NCBI RefSeq assembly: GCF_030272615.1
Contig: NC_081405.1
Coordinates: forward strand, 649,923,420-649,987,419
Origin: Cryptomeria japonica
Lineage: Eukaryota; Streptophyta; Pinopsida; Cupressales; Cupressaceae
DNA length: 64,000 nucleotides
Direction: 5' to 3'
Position 1 is the stretch's first letter. The number at the start of each line of letters is the position of its first letter. The position numbers and the translations under genes were made by a program. This document shows positions 23,529 through 35,065 of this stretch, in pieces. The notes beneath the pieces were generated by a model that saw only the letters and a list, made by a program, of their open reading frames with translations, made no database searches and was not told the DNA's origin.

Positions 23529-24694
23529 TTGTGTATGTCTTTATATACTAGTGAATCAGTAGGGGAGAGTAGAATGGTCACTAATGTAGAGTTAGCTAGA
23601 GAGGTAGAAGAGCAGAAGGATAAAAATAGACTCCTTGAAGAGGCTATGAGTGAGATAAGGGATAAACTGCAAGAAGTGGTGGATCAGAGGACACAATGTC
23701 CTTGGGGTGAAGACACCAAGGATAAAGGAAAGAAAACTATAGACATAGATGATATTATACCTGAACAAGATCCCTTGTTTAATGAAGAACCATTTTTGAA
23801 GGGTATCAAGGCTTTGAACAATAAAGCCTTTGAAGGATTGCCACATTTCAGTGGAAGGATGGACATTGACACTGTCATGGAATGGATTGAGGGCATGGAA
23901 AACCACTTTGAGTGTGAGGGTGTGATAGAGGCTCAAAAGGTTAAGGTTGCCAAATCAATATTAAGGGGAGCAACTTTGACATGGTGGAAGTAACTGCAAG
24001 AAGAGAGAGTTAGCATGGGGAAGCTACCTATTGCCAATTGGAAGGCCATGGTGAGCAAGATCAAAGATAATTACTTACCAGAGAATTATGAAGTCCAACT
24101 TCATAAGAAGAGATAGGGTTTGAAGCAAAAAGACCTTGATGTGACCTCCTACACTAAATAATTTCAAAAACTTTTCCTTAGATCCAAAGTCCAAGAAGAT
24201 GAATCTATTAAGGTGGCTAGGTATCTAAGCAGCCTAAAGTGGAACATTCAAGAAGAGATAAGCCTATGGACTCCTACTACTATTCAAAAATGTCATCACC
24301 TTGCAGTCAAGGTGGAAGAGAGGATCAAAAGGAAAGGAGACTCCAATAATGGGGGTAGAGGCAAAGGTAGAGACCAAATGAACCACCGAGGTGGTTACCA
24401 AAGCAAGTCAAATGAGCAGAGGAACCAAGGAGAATCCAAGTTGACTGAACATGGTAGTGAAACCAATCTTAGGGGAGCCCATTCTAGAGGAAGAGGTGCA
24501 CAAGGTGGTCCAAGTAGGGGTAGAGGTACTGGCAGAGGTAACTCCTACTTTGCAACTATGAAGTGTTACAATTGTGGACAATTGGGACACTCGACATATA
24601 GATGCCCTGACAAGCCTACCTCATCAAACAATGGAAAGAGGGTTGCCTATGCTCATGAAGACTCTTCAAGAAGCAAGACACCAGATGTGGAATA
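23529..24694 (+). pseudogene. TE-5 gag with CCHC zinc knuckle
   Basis: The frame opens 15 bp after the PBS and starts with a coiled-coil stretch (V-E-L-A-R-E-V-E-E-Q-K...). The retrotrans_gag capsid domain follows from about residue 100 (LPHFSGRMD...W-I-E-G-M-E-N-H-F...L-R-G-A-T-L-T-W-W) and continues after a stop at 23991. Further stops occur near 24116 and 24160. The C-terminal part (24213-24694) is basic with RG-rich repeats (R-G-R-G-A-Q-G-G-P-S-R-G-R-G) and a complete knuckle, CYNCGQLGHSTYRC. Gag packages the element RNA. The frame ends in a stop just before the protease. Confidence 0.92.
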
Positions 24695-24719
24695 GATTGA
24701 ATCAAAGATTGGTCAGAAT

Positions 24720-25136
24720 ATGATGTTCAATAGGATTTTGATTAGACAACGGGTTAAGGAGGAACCCAAACATATGAGAGCATTGTTTAGGGTGAGATGC
24801 AAAGTTCTTGGTAAAGTGTGCAAGGTGATAGTTGATTCAAGCTCAACTGACAACATCATATTAGAAGAGGCAGTTAGGAAGTTGAAACTCACAAGAACAC
24901 CCCACACTAGCCCTTACAAGGTGACTTGGTTGAACAAAGGACAAAGTGTGCTTGTCAATGAATAGAATTGGGTAGAGTTTTCTATTGGAGGGTATAAGGA
25001 TAAGATCCTTTGTGATGTGTTGCCTATGGATGCTTGTCATCTGCTGCTAGGAAGACCCTGGAAATTTGATAGGAAGGTGATCTATGATGGAGAGGAGAAC
25101 TCCATATCATTTAATAAGGATAGCAAGACCTTCAAG
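24720..25136 (+). pseudogene. TE-5 aspartic protease
   Basis: The gypsy retropepsin region reads V-I-V-D-S-S-S-T-D-N-I-I, with Asp-Ser-Ser in place of the usual Asp-Ser-Gly, and later C-D-V-L-P-M-D-A-C-H-L-L-L-G-R-P-W, the conserved C-terminal motif of plant gypsy proteases. One stop (24963-24965) separates the two halves; the frame is unchanged. The enzyme would process the Gag-Pol polyprotein. Confidence 0.9.
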
Positions 25137-26684
25137 ATTCAATCCTTGACAAAGGATGAAGAGGGAACTTCAAAAACACCTAGTGTCTTGTTGGCTACTG
25201 GTAAAGAGTTCTTAAGCATGCTACATGAGGAGGAGATAATGAAGTGTGCCATCATTGTGAAACCAAAGGAGGAAGAAGACAAGTTGCAGGCAGAAGTACC
25301 CAAGGAGGTGAAGCAAATGTTGCAAGAGTATAAGGACATAGTGAGTGATGGAGCACCTGCAACACTCCCACCTAGAAGATCTATAAGTCATCAAATAGAC
25401 TTTGTTCCCAAAGCATCCCTACCTAACAAGGCAGCATATAAGCTCACACCTGATCAGAATAAGGAGGTGGCAAGGCAAGTGCATGAGTTATTGGAACAAG
25501 GACTGATTAAGAAGAGCATCAGCCCATGTGTAGTCCCAGTAGTGCTAGCATCAAAGAAGGGAGGTAAGTGGAGGCTTTACATTGACTCAAGGGAAATAAA
25601 TAGGATCACCATAAGGTATAGGTTTCCTATTCCTAGAATAGAGGATTTGATGGATTGTCTAGAATGTGCTATGTATTTCACCAAATTGGACCTTAAAAGT
25701 GGTTATCACCAGATTAGAATCAAGGAGGGTGATGAGTGGAAGACTACTTTCAAGACCACAGAGGGATTTTATGAATGGCTTGTGATGCCATTTGGACTTA
25801 CCAATGCCCAAAGCACCTTGATAAGGTTGATGAATGAGGTGTTAAAAGATTTCACAAGTAGGTTTGTGGTGGTGTACCTAGATGATATACTCATCTACAG
25901 TTGAACCAAAGAGGAGCACCTTGAGCATTTAAGGTTAGTCTTAGAGAGGTTGCATGAGGAAAAGTTATCCATCAACCTAGAGAAGTGTGACTTCTTGAAG
26001 CAAGAGCTAGTCTACTTAGGATTTGTGGTGTCTAAAGGAACCTTGAAGATGGATCCAAGCAAAGTGGAGGCAATCTTGAATTGGCATGCACCTAGGATAG
26101 GGATTGAAGTCAAGAATTTCCATGGATTAGCTCAATTCTATAGGAAGTTTGTGAGGAATTTCAGTGGCATATGTGCACCAGTCCTTGACACCATTAAAGG
26201 AGGCCTTAAAACTAAGTTTGAATGGACTGAGCAGGTTGACAAAGCATTTCAATTGTTGAAGCAAGAAGTAGCCACAAAACCTATCCTTCTCCTACCTACC
26301 TTTGATAAGCTATTCACATTGGAGTGTGTTGCAAGTGGAATTGCAGTAGGTGGTGTATTGAGTCAAGAGGGAAGACCTATGGCATTTTTCAGTGAGAAGC
26401 TTAATGAAGCAAAGAAGAAGTACTCAGCCTATGACCTAGAGTTGTATGCATTAGTGCAGTCTCTTAAAAAATGGAGGCATTACTTATTTCCAAAGGAATT
26501 TGTGGTGTTCATAGACAACCAAGCATTGAGTTACATTAACACCCAAGAGAATATTAGCAATAGGCATTTGAAATGGATGGAATACCTCCAATCCTTCACC
26601 TTCACCATCAAGCATAAGAAGGGGCAACTCAACAAGGTGGCAGATGCATTAAGCAGTAAGTTGTTGATAGTTCAAGAACTATAG
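25137..26684 (+). pseudogene. TE-5 reverse transcriptase and RNase H
   Basis: RT starts after the protease linker with P-P-R-R-S-I-S-H-Q-I-D-F and shows all blocks: VPVVLASKKGGKWRLYIDSR, R-F-P-I-P-R-I-E-D-L, F-T-K-L-D-L-K-S-G-Y-H-Q-I-R-I, M-P-F-G-L-T-N-A and V-V-Y-L-D-D-I-L-I-Y-S with both catalytic aspartates. A single stop (25902-25904) falls right after this box. The thumb region continues at 25950. RNase H (about 26310-26650) reads F-T-L-E-C-V-A-S-G-I-A-V-G-G-V-L, where the catalytic Asp of the D-A-S motif is Val; Y-D-L-E-L-Y and F-I-D-N-Q-A-L follow. The frame ends at a stop at 26682-26684. Confidence 0.94.
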
Positions 26685-27955
26685 TTGCAGAGCATAGGAA
26701 TAGAAGGTTTCAAGGATCTCTATGAAGGAGATGAAGACTTCTCATTAGCTTACAAGGTTTGCAAGGAGTTTGAGAACCATTTCCATGGTGAGTATGCAGA
26801 TTACACTCTCCAAAATGGTCTCTTATTCAAGGGTAATCAATTGTGTGTACCAAGAGGATCCATGAGGGAAAACCTCATCCAAGAGAAACACAATGGTAGT
26901 TTAAGTCGACACTTTGGAGTCAACAAAACCTTGGATTTAGTACAGAGGTACTACTATTGGCCAAAGTTGCCAAGGGATGTGAAAAGATATGTAGAACAAT
27001 GTGGTGTATGCCAAAGAACAAAGTAGGATCAGGCAATGTTGGTCTCTATCAACCATTGCCGGTCCCTAATAGACATTTGGAATGTATAAGAATGGACTTT
27101 GTAGTAGGACTTCCCAAGAAAAAGATAGGTATGGATAGCATCTATGTGGTAGTAGATAGATTTTCCAAGATGAGCCATTTTATTCCATGTAAAACTACAC
27201 ATGATGCTAGCTATGCTGCACATCTCTTCTTTAAGGAGATTGTTAGGATTCATGGACTCCCTTTAAGCATTGTTTCAGATAGGGACAGCAAGTTCATGGG
27301 CCATTTTTGGCAAATATTACAGAGGAGACTTGGAACTAATCTCTCATTTAGCTCAGCTTACCATCCACAAACAGATGGTCAAACTAAAGTCAGCAATAGG
27401 GTGTTAGGCAACTTGTTGAGGTGTTTAACTAAGGAGTATGGGCAGACATGGGATCTAGTCATTCCTCAAGCAAAGTATGCATATAATGATAGTGTGAATA
27501 GGACCACTGGTAGAAGCCCTTTTGAGGTTGTCTATGGTAGACATCCAAGAGGAGTATGTGAGTTGAGAGACCTTGGTACCTTGGAGATGAAGAGTGGGCA
27601 AGAAGAGGACTTCACTCAAACTATCAAGGAAGTCCAAGAGAAAGTTAAGAAATCCATCCTTGAATCCACTCAAAAACTGAAGGCCAAAATGGATGAGAAA
27701 AGGAGAGAGGTTCAATTCAAGGTGGGTGACTATGTGATGGTCCATTTGAGCAAAGCTAGGATGCAAAGTGGTAAGCCTACCAAACTACAGATGAAAAGGG
27801 TAGGACCTTGTAAGATTCTTTCAAAGTATGGGGAGAATGCTTACAAGGTTGACCTACCTTCAGATTTGGCTATATCACCGATATTTAATGTAGCTGACTT
27901 GATCATGTACAAGGGTGAAATAGCAGGGAAAAAGGAGAACCAAGCCAAGGTGCTG
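26685..27955 (+). pseudogene. TE-5 integrase
   Basis: The zinc-binding HHCC module (H-F-G-V-N-K-T...Y-Y-W-P-K-L...C-G-V-C-Q) ends at a stop at 27024-27026, and the sequence goes on in a frame shifted by two bases (26957 onward), so one base was gained or lost near 27010-27020. The core shows Asp in MDFVVGLP and Asp in V-S-D-R-D-S-K-F, but the third catalytic residue is changed: the motif is D-G-Q-T-K instead of D-G-Q-T-E. The C-terminal GPY/F-type part (V-G-D-Y-V-M-V...R-V-G-P-C-K-I-L) is intact. The Glu-to-Lys change alone would abolish strand transfer. Confidence 0.92.
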
Positions 27956-28171
27956 TAGGACCTAGATGCTGATGTCTTACCACATGTGAAGAAGCCTATA
28001 GAAAAGGAGATCTTGGAATATAGAGTAAAGAAGTCCACCAGATACCAGGTCCACATGGAACACTTGGTGAAGTGGACAGATCAGCCTGAGTATGAAGCTA
28101 CCTGGGTTGAAGAGAGCAGGTTCAAGATACTTGGCATAGACCCGGCTCTCATCTCTTCTTCTATTTCTTAG
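27956..28171 (+). pseudogene. TE-5 C-terminal chromodomain
   Basis: After a stop at 27956-27958 the same frame continues to 28171 and ends EESRFKILGIDPALIS. The segment I-L-E-Y-R-V-K-K-S-T...V-K-W-T-D-Q-P-E-Y-E-A-T-W-V fits a chromodomain (V-x-W-x-x-x-P-x-x-E-A-T-W), found at the end of chromovirus integrases, where it directs insertion to marked chromatin. It lacks the first aromatic cage residue as far as I can align it. Confidence 0.85.
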
Positions 28172-28177
28172 TTGTGT

Positions 28178-28194
28178 GTAGAGGGGGATTATGG
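28178..28194 (+). other. TE-5 polypurine tract
   Basis: GTAGAGGGGGATTATGG abuts the 3' LTR start (TGTAGG at 28195). It is the only purine-rich run between the pol end and the LTR. Confidence 0.85.
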
Positions 28195-29770
28195 TGTAGG
28201 ATCACCCTTCCAAGCTCTTCCTCCTTCTTTGTTTTGTTGGTGTTATGCTTCTTTTGAAGCCATTGTATATAGAATAAAGAGCCATGTGCTCAATGGTCCT
28301 AAGTTTAGGTCCTTAGTGGTTTTTGTTGTGATTTCTTGTGTAGGAGAGTTTGAGTGTGCCTTGGATGTTTGTTATGCCTTAATGGTATTTTGATGTCCTT
28401 AGGTTGGCCCAATGTGGGTCTAGGAGTCAAGAAAAGCAACATTGGGAAAGTTGCTCAAAAGTTGCAAAAGTTGCATGACAACTTTTAAAAGTTGTCAAGC
28501 AACTTTTCCACCAAGAGGCCAAAATTCTTAGTTTGGCATGGACAACCCTAATAAGGGCACATAGACAGAGGAGAGGGTAGTATAAGTACTTCCAAACCCT
28601 AAGTTAATGGGTTGAATGTCAGACATTGTACGACCCAAGTAAGAAAAGCTTGACTGTGACTGTTTGTTGGTTACCAATCAGTTTGAATGAAGCTACCGAG
28701 AAAGCTAATGGATTGATTTGCATGTAAAATTATGTGGAGTGTCTTCTATGGTGTAAATAATTTCATTGTGAGCAATTAGATTAGGTTTTTATTTTCCGGT
28801 AGTGTGTGTTTGTAAATAGTTTGTAAATTGCCTTCTCACTGTCTAGTTTTGGACTAGTTTGTATAAATGGATGCAAAACTCCATTCCCCATTGTGGAACC
28901 ACCATGAAACCATGGGGAATGAGAGTGAAGACCTTGTACCATAGTTCCATGCAATATGGGCCCTTTAAAATGCAAGTAATCCATTTGGAGACCCATTCCT
29001 AAGCGAGACTAGATACTACCCGGTTAGGAATGGTTGTTGGTGCAGAGGTCTTGAAGAGCAAGGTTGGTCAGAGGAGACTGCACCCTTTGGAGGAGGTGTA
29101 GAGGAGTGTGTGAAGAACCACTAGTGTGAAGGAGGAGCCTCCACCAATCAAGACAAGGTGGCTAAAACACAAAACATTCACTGTGACCTAGGTAGACCAG
29201 AAAAACCCTCACAAAACCCTTAAAAACCCCAAAATTCGCCCTACGCACTGTACGGCCACTTGGAGGCCCAAAACCAAAGAAATCCTTGAGCCCTTACCAA
29301 ATGAATGGTATTCCATTTTGGGAGTTTGGGTAGTTTGTGCATCATTTGTGAGAGGGAGCCCTAAAAGTTTGGGTAGGAAGCCTAATTGGTCCTAATCCTT
29401 GTAGCCCTATTTTGTAAGCAAAACACAAAGTAGTGAAATCGGTAGAAGGGATGAAGGTTGTAACTTCTTGGAGGCACATGGATGGATGTAAAACATGGTT
29501 TAAGACCTATTCTAGCCTTTCTAAGACCTTGGAAGGTGTAAAACAGGCCTAGCCCTTATTAGCCATAGTAAAGGGTTTTGAGCCTCATGAGTAGGTGAGA
29601 CCTTAGGAGCAACATTGCAACTCATTGGTGGGTGGATTGGGCAAGGTCAGGGGATTCCTCAAGCAAGGGAAGTCCTAGAGACCCTAGGGTGTGTAGAGAA
29701 CACCAGGTGATCCAAGGAAAGGATCCAAGAGCATAGACTACGCTAGTCTATCCCTAACACCATCCCATCA
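28195..29770 (+). repeat. TE-5 3' LTR
   Basis: TGTAGGATCACCC to CCATCCCATCA, same length as the 5' LTR. It keeps the normal TG start. TE-4 ORF1 sequence resumes at 29771. Confidence 0.95.
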
Positions 29771-32116
29771 CAATGGCCCATCAATTCGTGATCACTAAAG
29801 GTGGTTGGAAAATCTTTGATGACTTTTTCAACTATATAGGTTGTCTACTATAGTAATTAGGTTTGCTGACCTAAGGATTTTTTCAATGGTATGTTCAAGA
29901 GAAGAGCAGTATGCAAAGGTAGGCCACACCAATTTCATTTCCTTGAGGACCTAATTATTAATGAATTCAGTTTGGATGAGCAAGAATTGAGGAAAAAAAA
30001 GTGGGTGGCATATGAAATGGGTCTGGATTTCATTCATCAATTTGATAGTAGTTATGACCCTCTATCTAGCTTGAACCCCTTTGAGGAAAAGATCAATTTT
30101 TTAATTCTTTAATTTGAAGATTTAATGCAAACTCTGAAAGAAAAGAGGGAGGCTATAATAAGAGATAACCCTGACAAGGCTAAGTTAGTTCTAACTAAGC
30201 CAACCTTTGCTAAAGCCATCCCTCCCAGTGATTATGTGATGCACAAGAGGTCAAAATATAGTGTATTGATTCCAGTAATAGGTGAGCCTTCCACTTCAAG
30301 AGGGAAGAGAACAATTGAAGATGTCATTGACTTCCAAGAATCCCCTAAAAGGCAAAGGGTGGGGAAAGAAGTGCAAGTAGATGAATCTTTGTACTCTCCC
30401 TCTCAATCCCCTATCCATATAGGAGATGAACAGACACTAGCAAAATAGTTGTTGCAATTAGGAAGCCTCAAAAAGATTGCTTACACCTATGAAGAGACAC
30501 AAGAGGGAATGTTAGAAGAGCCAGCTAGTGCTGAGATAAACTTAACTGAAGATGAATTCAAAGGTAAAGAGTTAGACATCATTGTCAAGCAAACCAATGA
30601 AGAGTTCTTAGCTGACAACAATTTTATCACAACAGGGGCATTCATTCAATTTGTATGGAAACAAAATATTGAACAATTCAAGGCAAGATGTGAAAAGAGA
30701 ATGAGTGAGCAGCCTCACAAAGATACAACCTTAGTAGAGGAAGAAGTTAAAAAAGAAATGATGGTTGAATTCAAAGCCATCACTCCTAAAGTAGGAAGGG
30801 AAATGGTATCAAAGGTTGGTGTTCTAATCCTCCCTAAATGGGATATAGCAGATGCCTTGGTACTTGAAGCAGTCAAGAAAGAGACCAAGCCTATGGAGGG
30901 AGTGACATTCAGCAAAGTTAATGATGCTCTAGTCATGTGGTCCCTAAAGAGGGATGAAAATAGAAAAAGGAAGGATACTTTAGGATCTAGTTTTTTAGGA
31001 GGCATGATAGTAAAAAGAGTTCATAATATAGGGGTGGTAGAGGCTGCTAGCACAGGTTTAGAAACTGCAAAATTCAATGTAGCAGTGGCAGAAAAGGAGG
31101 CAAAGGAAAAAGCTAATCTCTAGTTGAAATTAGAAAGAATCTTGAAGGCTTATAATGAGGCCAAAGAAGGAATAGCTAACCGAGATAACATCATTTCTGA
31201 ATTGAAGCATCAATTGGCAGGACAGTACCATCAAGGTGAGTCCTCTACTCTAATGATAGCTTCTTCTCCTACACAACCTCCACCTACCAGTCCTATTATT
31301 GAATTTCCCCTTTCTCCTATGCCTTCTAGTTTTCAGCCAGTTGCGACCATTCAACATGAATTGGAGAAGTTAAAACAGGCTCAGGTCTTGTTTGCAAGTA
31401 AATATGAGGAAAGGGTAAAGGCCACAATTTTGAGCTTTGTTGACACAATAGGGTCTCCCATGGTGCACAATAGCATGAAGAATATTTTTGATATTTGGAA
31501 TGAGTTGAAAGAAGACAAGGCTATTCTGGAGCCAATTTTGGATAAGTGGATGCTAAGAGAAGTGTATTTAGAAATTATGTGTGCATCCTATGATGAAGCA
31601 AGATCAAATGCTATTATTAAATCCACATGTGAGTTAGTAAAAGGTCTGACCAAGTTGGCAGAAGGAAGAACCAATGTGTAGAGGAAAGCCAACTTGTATA
31701 GCAAAGAATATTCTAAGCGTAAATTTGAATTATTTACTGGGGGTTTTGTTAACCAAAATCAGTTGAAGGACAAACAGGTATGGCTTGATGAGATGGGAGA
31801 TAACTTGTCTCTAAGGGTGAATGTAATTATTAATATAGATGACACATCCCTATTAGTCAAGACAGTTGAAGAAATAGAAAAGATAAAGTCACATTATGGC
31901 TTTCTAAATTCTGAGGTTAACAAAGTGATAAACTCTTGGAAAAGGTTACTCAAGTTGAAGGAGAAAATTGTTGGATACTCATGGCTTGCTGATGACGTGT
32001 TCCAAGAGTGGACCAAGAAATATGTGGTGCAAGAAGAAGGAATCCCAAAGTAGTTAGAAGATGTTACAGAGGAGCAACAAACTGAAGAGGCTGTTGATAC
32101 TGAAAAGGACTTCTAA
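29771..32116 (+). pseudogene. TE-4 extra ORF1, C-terminal part
   Basis: After TE-5 the ORF1 protein continues, first across two frames with stops (29771-29890), then in one frame from 29891 to the stop at 32114-32116. Only four in-frame stops occur in that 2.2 kb. It contains a basic region (P-S-T-S-R-G-K-R-T-I-E-D...P-K-R-Q-R-V-G, a likely nuclear signal), an acidic segment, a helical part with E-K-E-A-K-E-K-A, a Pro-rich spacer (T-Q-P-P-P-T-S-P-I) and long helices to the end. I see no catalytic motif and no membrane segment. With the N-terminal part it would be a protein of more than 1100 residues. Its function is unknown. Confidence 0.65.
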
Positions 32117-33328
32117 CTATTTCTTGGAGGACATTGCGGTTTGTAACAAACTTTTCTTAGGAATGTCTAAAGCTTGTATGCATCCATGATATTATAAATG
32201 GATACCAGGACTAATAGAAAAGGGATCACAAGAAATTTTGTAAAGAAACTCTGCAAAAATATATCTGGGTTTTTCTATCTATCACAAAGAATACTTTAAA
32301 TCATGTAAGATTATTTTCAAAATGAATATAAAGATACAGATCAATACTTTTCAGGCCTAAAATCTATGTTGTCTTCTAGTGTGCACTCGTTAATTTGTTA
32401 GTTTCATTTGAATAGTCTAGGGTTATTTAATTGATCATGGATTGTAAGGAAATCATATGGATGTGTTTCTAGCTTTTCTCTTCAAGGGAGAGGAATTAAA
32501 TATGCATGAAATATCTCTATCAGTAAATCAATTATTTTCTCATTTTGAATTTGATGAACAGTTTTAGTTTTTAAGAGGATAAAACTCATGTATATGTTAG
32601 GCATGTGTGGGGTTAATTAAGGCCGAGGTGGTGAAATGTATGCGATTGTTCATTTTTGGAAATCTAATTTGATTTGGGTGACTCTATAGGCCGAAAAAGG
32701 CACTGGTATCTAGTTGTGGTTTTCTTTCTATTTCTCTTGGAGATCAATACTGAAAATGAGTATAAGATTTTCAATTAATGTTTCAGTTCTATTAAGGTGA
32801 TGAAGTCCATAGGTTTCTAGCATTGGTTTACTATGGATCTCAAATTTTAAAAGTGTGAAAGTTTTCACAGAAGGTATACCCACCTGAACTTTGGATAAGT
32901 TCCAATTGTAGAAGGTTATGTTAAAAACTTGTTATATGTTTTTATGGAGTTTTGTTCTTCCTTGATGTCCTCTTCACATGTAAATAGAGTTTATTGTATT
33001 CCTAACAGGGAGGAGAGAAGGGAATCAGAATTTGAAAACAACAAAAGTGATGACTATGCTTGGGAATAGTCATAGTCTGTATCTATGTTACAGATTGGTG
33101 CCTGAAATAGTTCGGAAGTTTGTTCAGATATCTATGTGTTGTGGAAGATTTCCTTATCTATCATTTGTGCTATCTTTCTTTTTGAAAATCTTCTTGATTT
33201 GTTAAATCTTTGCAAGTGATTTGTTGAAGCTTGTTTTCTTATTTCCCATAGTCTTTGTGGGTGGTGACTCTGACAGGTATAACTAGTGCTATTGAATAAG
33301 TATAATTCTTTTAAGAAGAATAAGCACA
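32117..33328 (+). other. TE-4 spacer between ORF1 and gag
   Basis: These 1.2 kb have no coding frame of note and no recognisable repeat. They could hold an intron or an internal promoter for gag, as the two ORFs are in the same frame family but well separated; I could not identify splice sites with confidence. Confidence 0.45.
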
Positions 33329-35065
33329 ATGCAGAGAGGAAGGAACACTAGGTCATTCATGAGGAAGCATCCTCAAGAGACATTGCAAGAGGGATTACCT
33401 GAATAGGCACAAAGAGGCCAGAAAAGATCAGTTGTACATGAGCCATCTAATGCTGCTGGGGTACAAAAGAGCATTAATACAGGTAAGTCATCTAATAGAC
33501 CCATATATGCAAATTCAAATTATTCCTCCCATGAATCTGATCAAGAAATTTTGGGTTTTCATTCTAGGCTATTTGGTAATAATGAGGATGTCCAAATTTT
33601 AAATCAGAAGATCTCTCATGCTAGTTTTTCTGGGAAGGACAGGAATAGTTCAAATATTAAAATGGATTCTGTGTCTAGGACAATAGATGGAAATATTAGT
33701 TTAATTGATATAGACCAAGTCAATATATCAGATTCTTAAGAAATGTTCCCCGATGAAGATAAGGTGTCTCAAGAAATTGAGGCCCTCAATAGAAGAGTCC
33801 ATCACTTAATATCTTTTAGAGCATAGAAGGAAGCAAATAAAGAAAAGGAAGTGAAAGGTAAACTGATTGAGAGGGATAGGCTTCTAAGGCAAATTGTTGA
33901 TCTTGAGTTATTCACCCAACAGAAAGCTAAAAGTGAGGATGAAGGTCCAGTCATTAGAGAGAATCTAGTTCCCAAAATCAACCTTGTCTACAAATCTATT
34001 GTGTAACCAAATAGAGAGGTCTTAAGTGATCCACAACTTGTTAGGAATAACATTGATAAATGAATACAAAAGTGTATGGAAGATGGGTCTAGGTCTAAAA
34101 CTACAGCAGAAATCTCTTCTATGTTGTCTTCACATGAGAAAGAGATAGATAGGATGAGGAAAGAGAAGGAGGACCAGCAAAGGGAATTGGAGAAAACTGA
34201 ATTAGAGGCGGCCAATCAAGAGGTTAAATGAAAAATTAGTTATCTAAAGGCTCCCTCTATAATTTTTCCTTCAGTAGACTCAAGTAAACCTTTACTTCAT
34301 CCTACCCCACTCCCTCCAGTAATAATCCAATCAACCTCACTTACTAGTATTGTTCCTGTTAATCAAATCCACATTATAAATCAAAGTAGCCAATCTCCTC
34401 CAATTCAGAACCCTAAAGTGAGAATGAACATGGGTAATAATTTTATTGGAAACCAATTCCAGAGAAGACCCATTAATCTGGAATTGTATAGGTAGCTTTT
34501 CTTTGATGGAATCCCAGGGTACCCTAACCATGTTCCTACAGAATTGAGGAATAGACTCCATAAATTTGCTGGCAACAATGCAATCAGTGTAGAAGAGCAC
34601 CTAAAATATTTTGGTGACTTAATCAATGATTATGAAATAATAGATGAAGATGTCATTATGAAATTGTTTGTACTGTCCTTAGTAGCTAATGTCAAGGTCT
34701 GGTACAAAGGTCTCCCTATGAATAGCATTGGGTCTTGGGAAGATTTTAAAAACTATTTTCAAGAACAATATGGTGACAAAACAAATGTGAGCTTCATGCT
34801 CAATGGGTTTAATAATACTAGAAAGTCTGATAATGAAATTGTCACAAATTTCAATGCTAGATTTCAGAAAGCAATGCATAGGCTACATCAAGTAATGAGA
34901 TTAGATGATAATATGTGTCTCGACACTTATTATAATGATTTTGATTCCAAAATGGCCTATATTCTTAGGGACAAAAACCCACACAGTTTGAGGGATGCTT
35001 TTAGAATTTCTATAAATGTGGAAAGTAATAGGAAAGTGTTTGCAAAAGGTGAGAAGGAGGACTAA
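33329..35065 (+). pseudogene. TE-4 gypsy gag
   Basis: ATG 33329 starts MQRGRNTRSFMRKHPQETLQ. The first part (to about 34250) is charged and coiled-coil-like (H-E-K-E-I-D-R-M-R-K-E-K-E-D-Q-Q), then a Pro/Ser linker. The retrotrans_gag capsid domain spans about 34500-35000: F-F-D-G-I-P...L-R-N-R-L-H-K-F-A-G...V-E-E-H-L-K-Y-F-G-D...W-Y-K-G-L-P...W-E-D-F-K-N-Y-F-Q-E-Q-Y-G. The 34544-35065 part is open; upstream stops occur near 33400, 33737, 33825, 34003, 34060, 34228 and 34490. A frameshift at about 35060 carries the reading into the next region. Confidence 0.85.

Larger units (their letters stand above)
21919..29770 (+). mobile_element. TE-5, Ty3/gypsy chromovirus, complete but degraded
   Basis: Two LTRs of identical length (1576 bp) enclose PBS, gag with zinc knuckle, protease, RT, RNase H, integrase and a C-terminal chromodomain, the order of a plant chromovirus. 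All coding parts are in one frame up to 27026, then shift once within the integrase. It lies inside ORF1 of TE-4. Flanking bases are TGTGG on the left and CAATG on the right, so a target-site duplication is not evident. The 5' LTR begins TA instead of TG. Confidence 0.95.

Noticed and set aside
23592-23936. Minus-strand ORF of 114 codons
   Set aside because: Antisense of TE-5 gag, no domain, no independent support.
21914-29775. Target-site duplication for TE-5
   Set aside because: TGTGG and CAATG do not match; only the shared ATGG/TGTGG flavour could suggest a decayed duplication, which is too weak.
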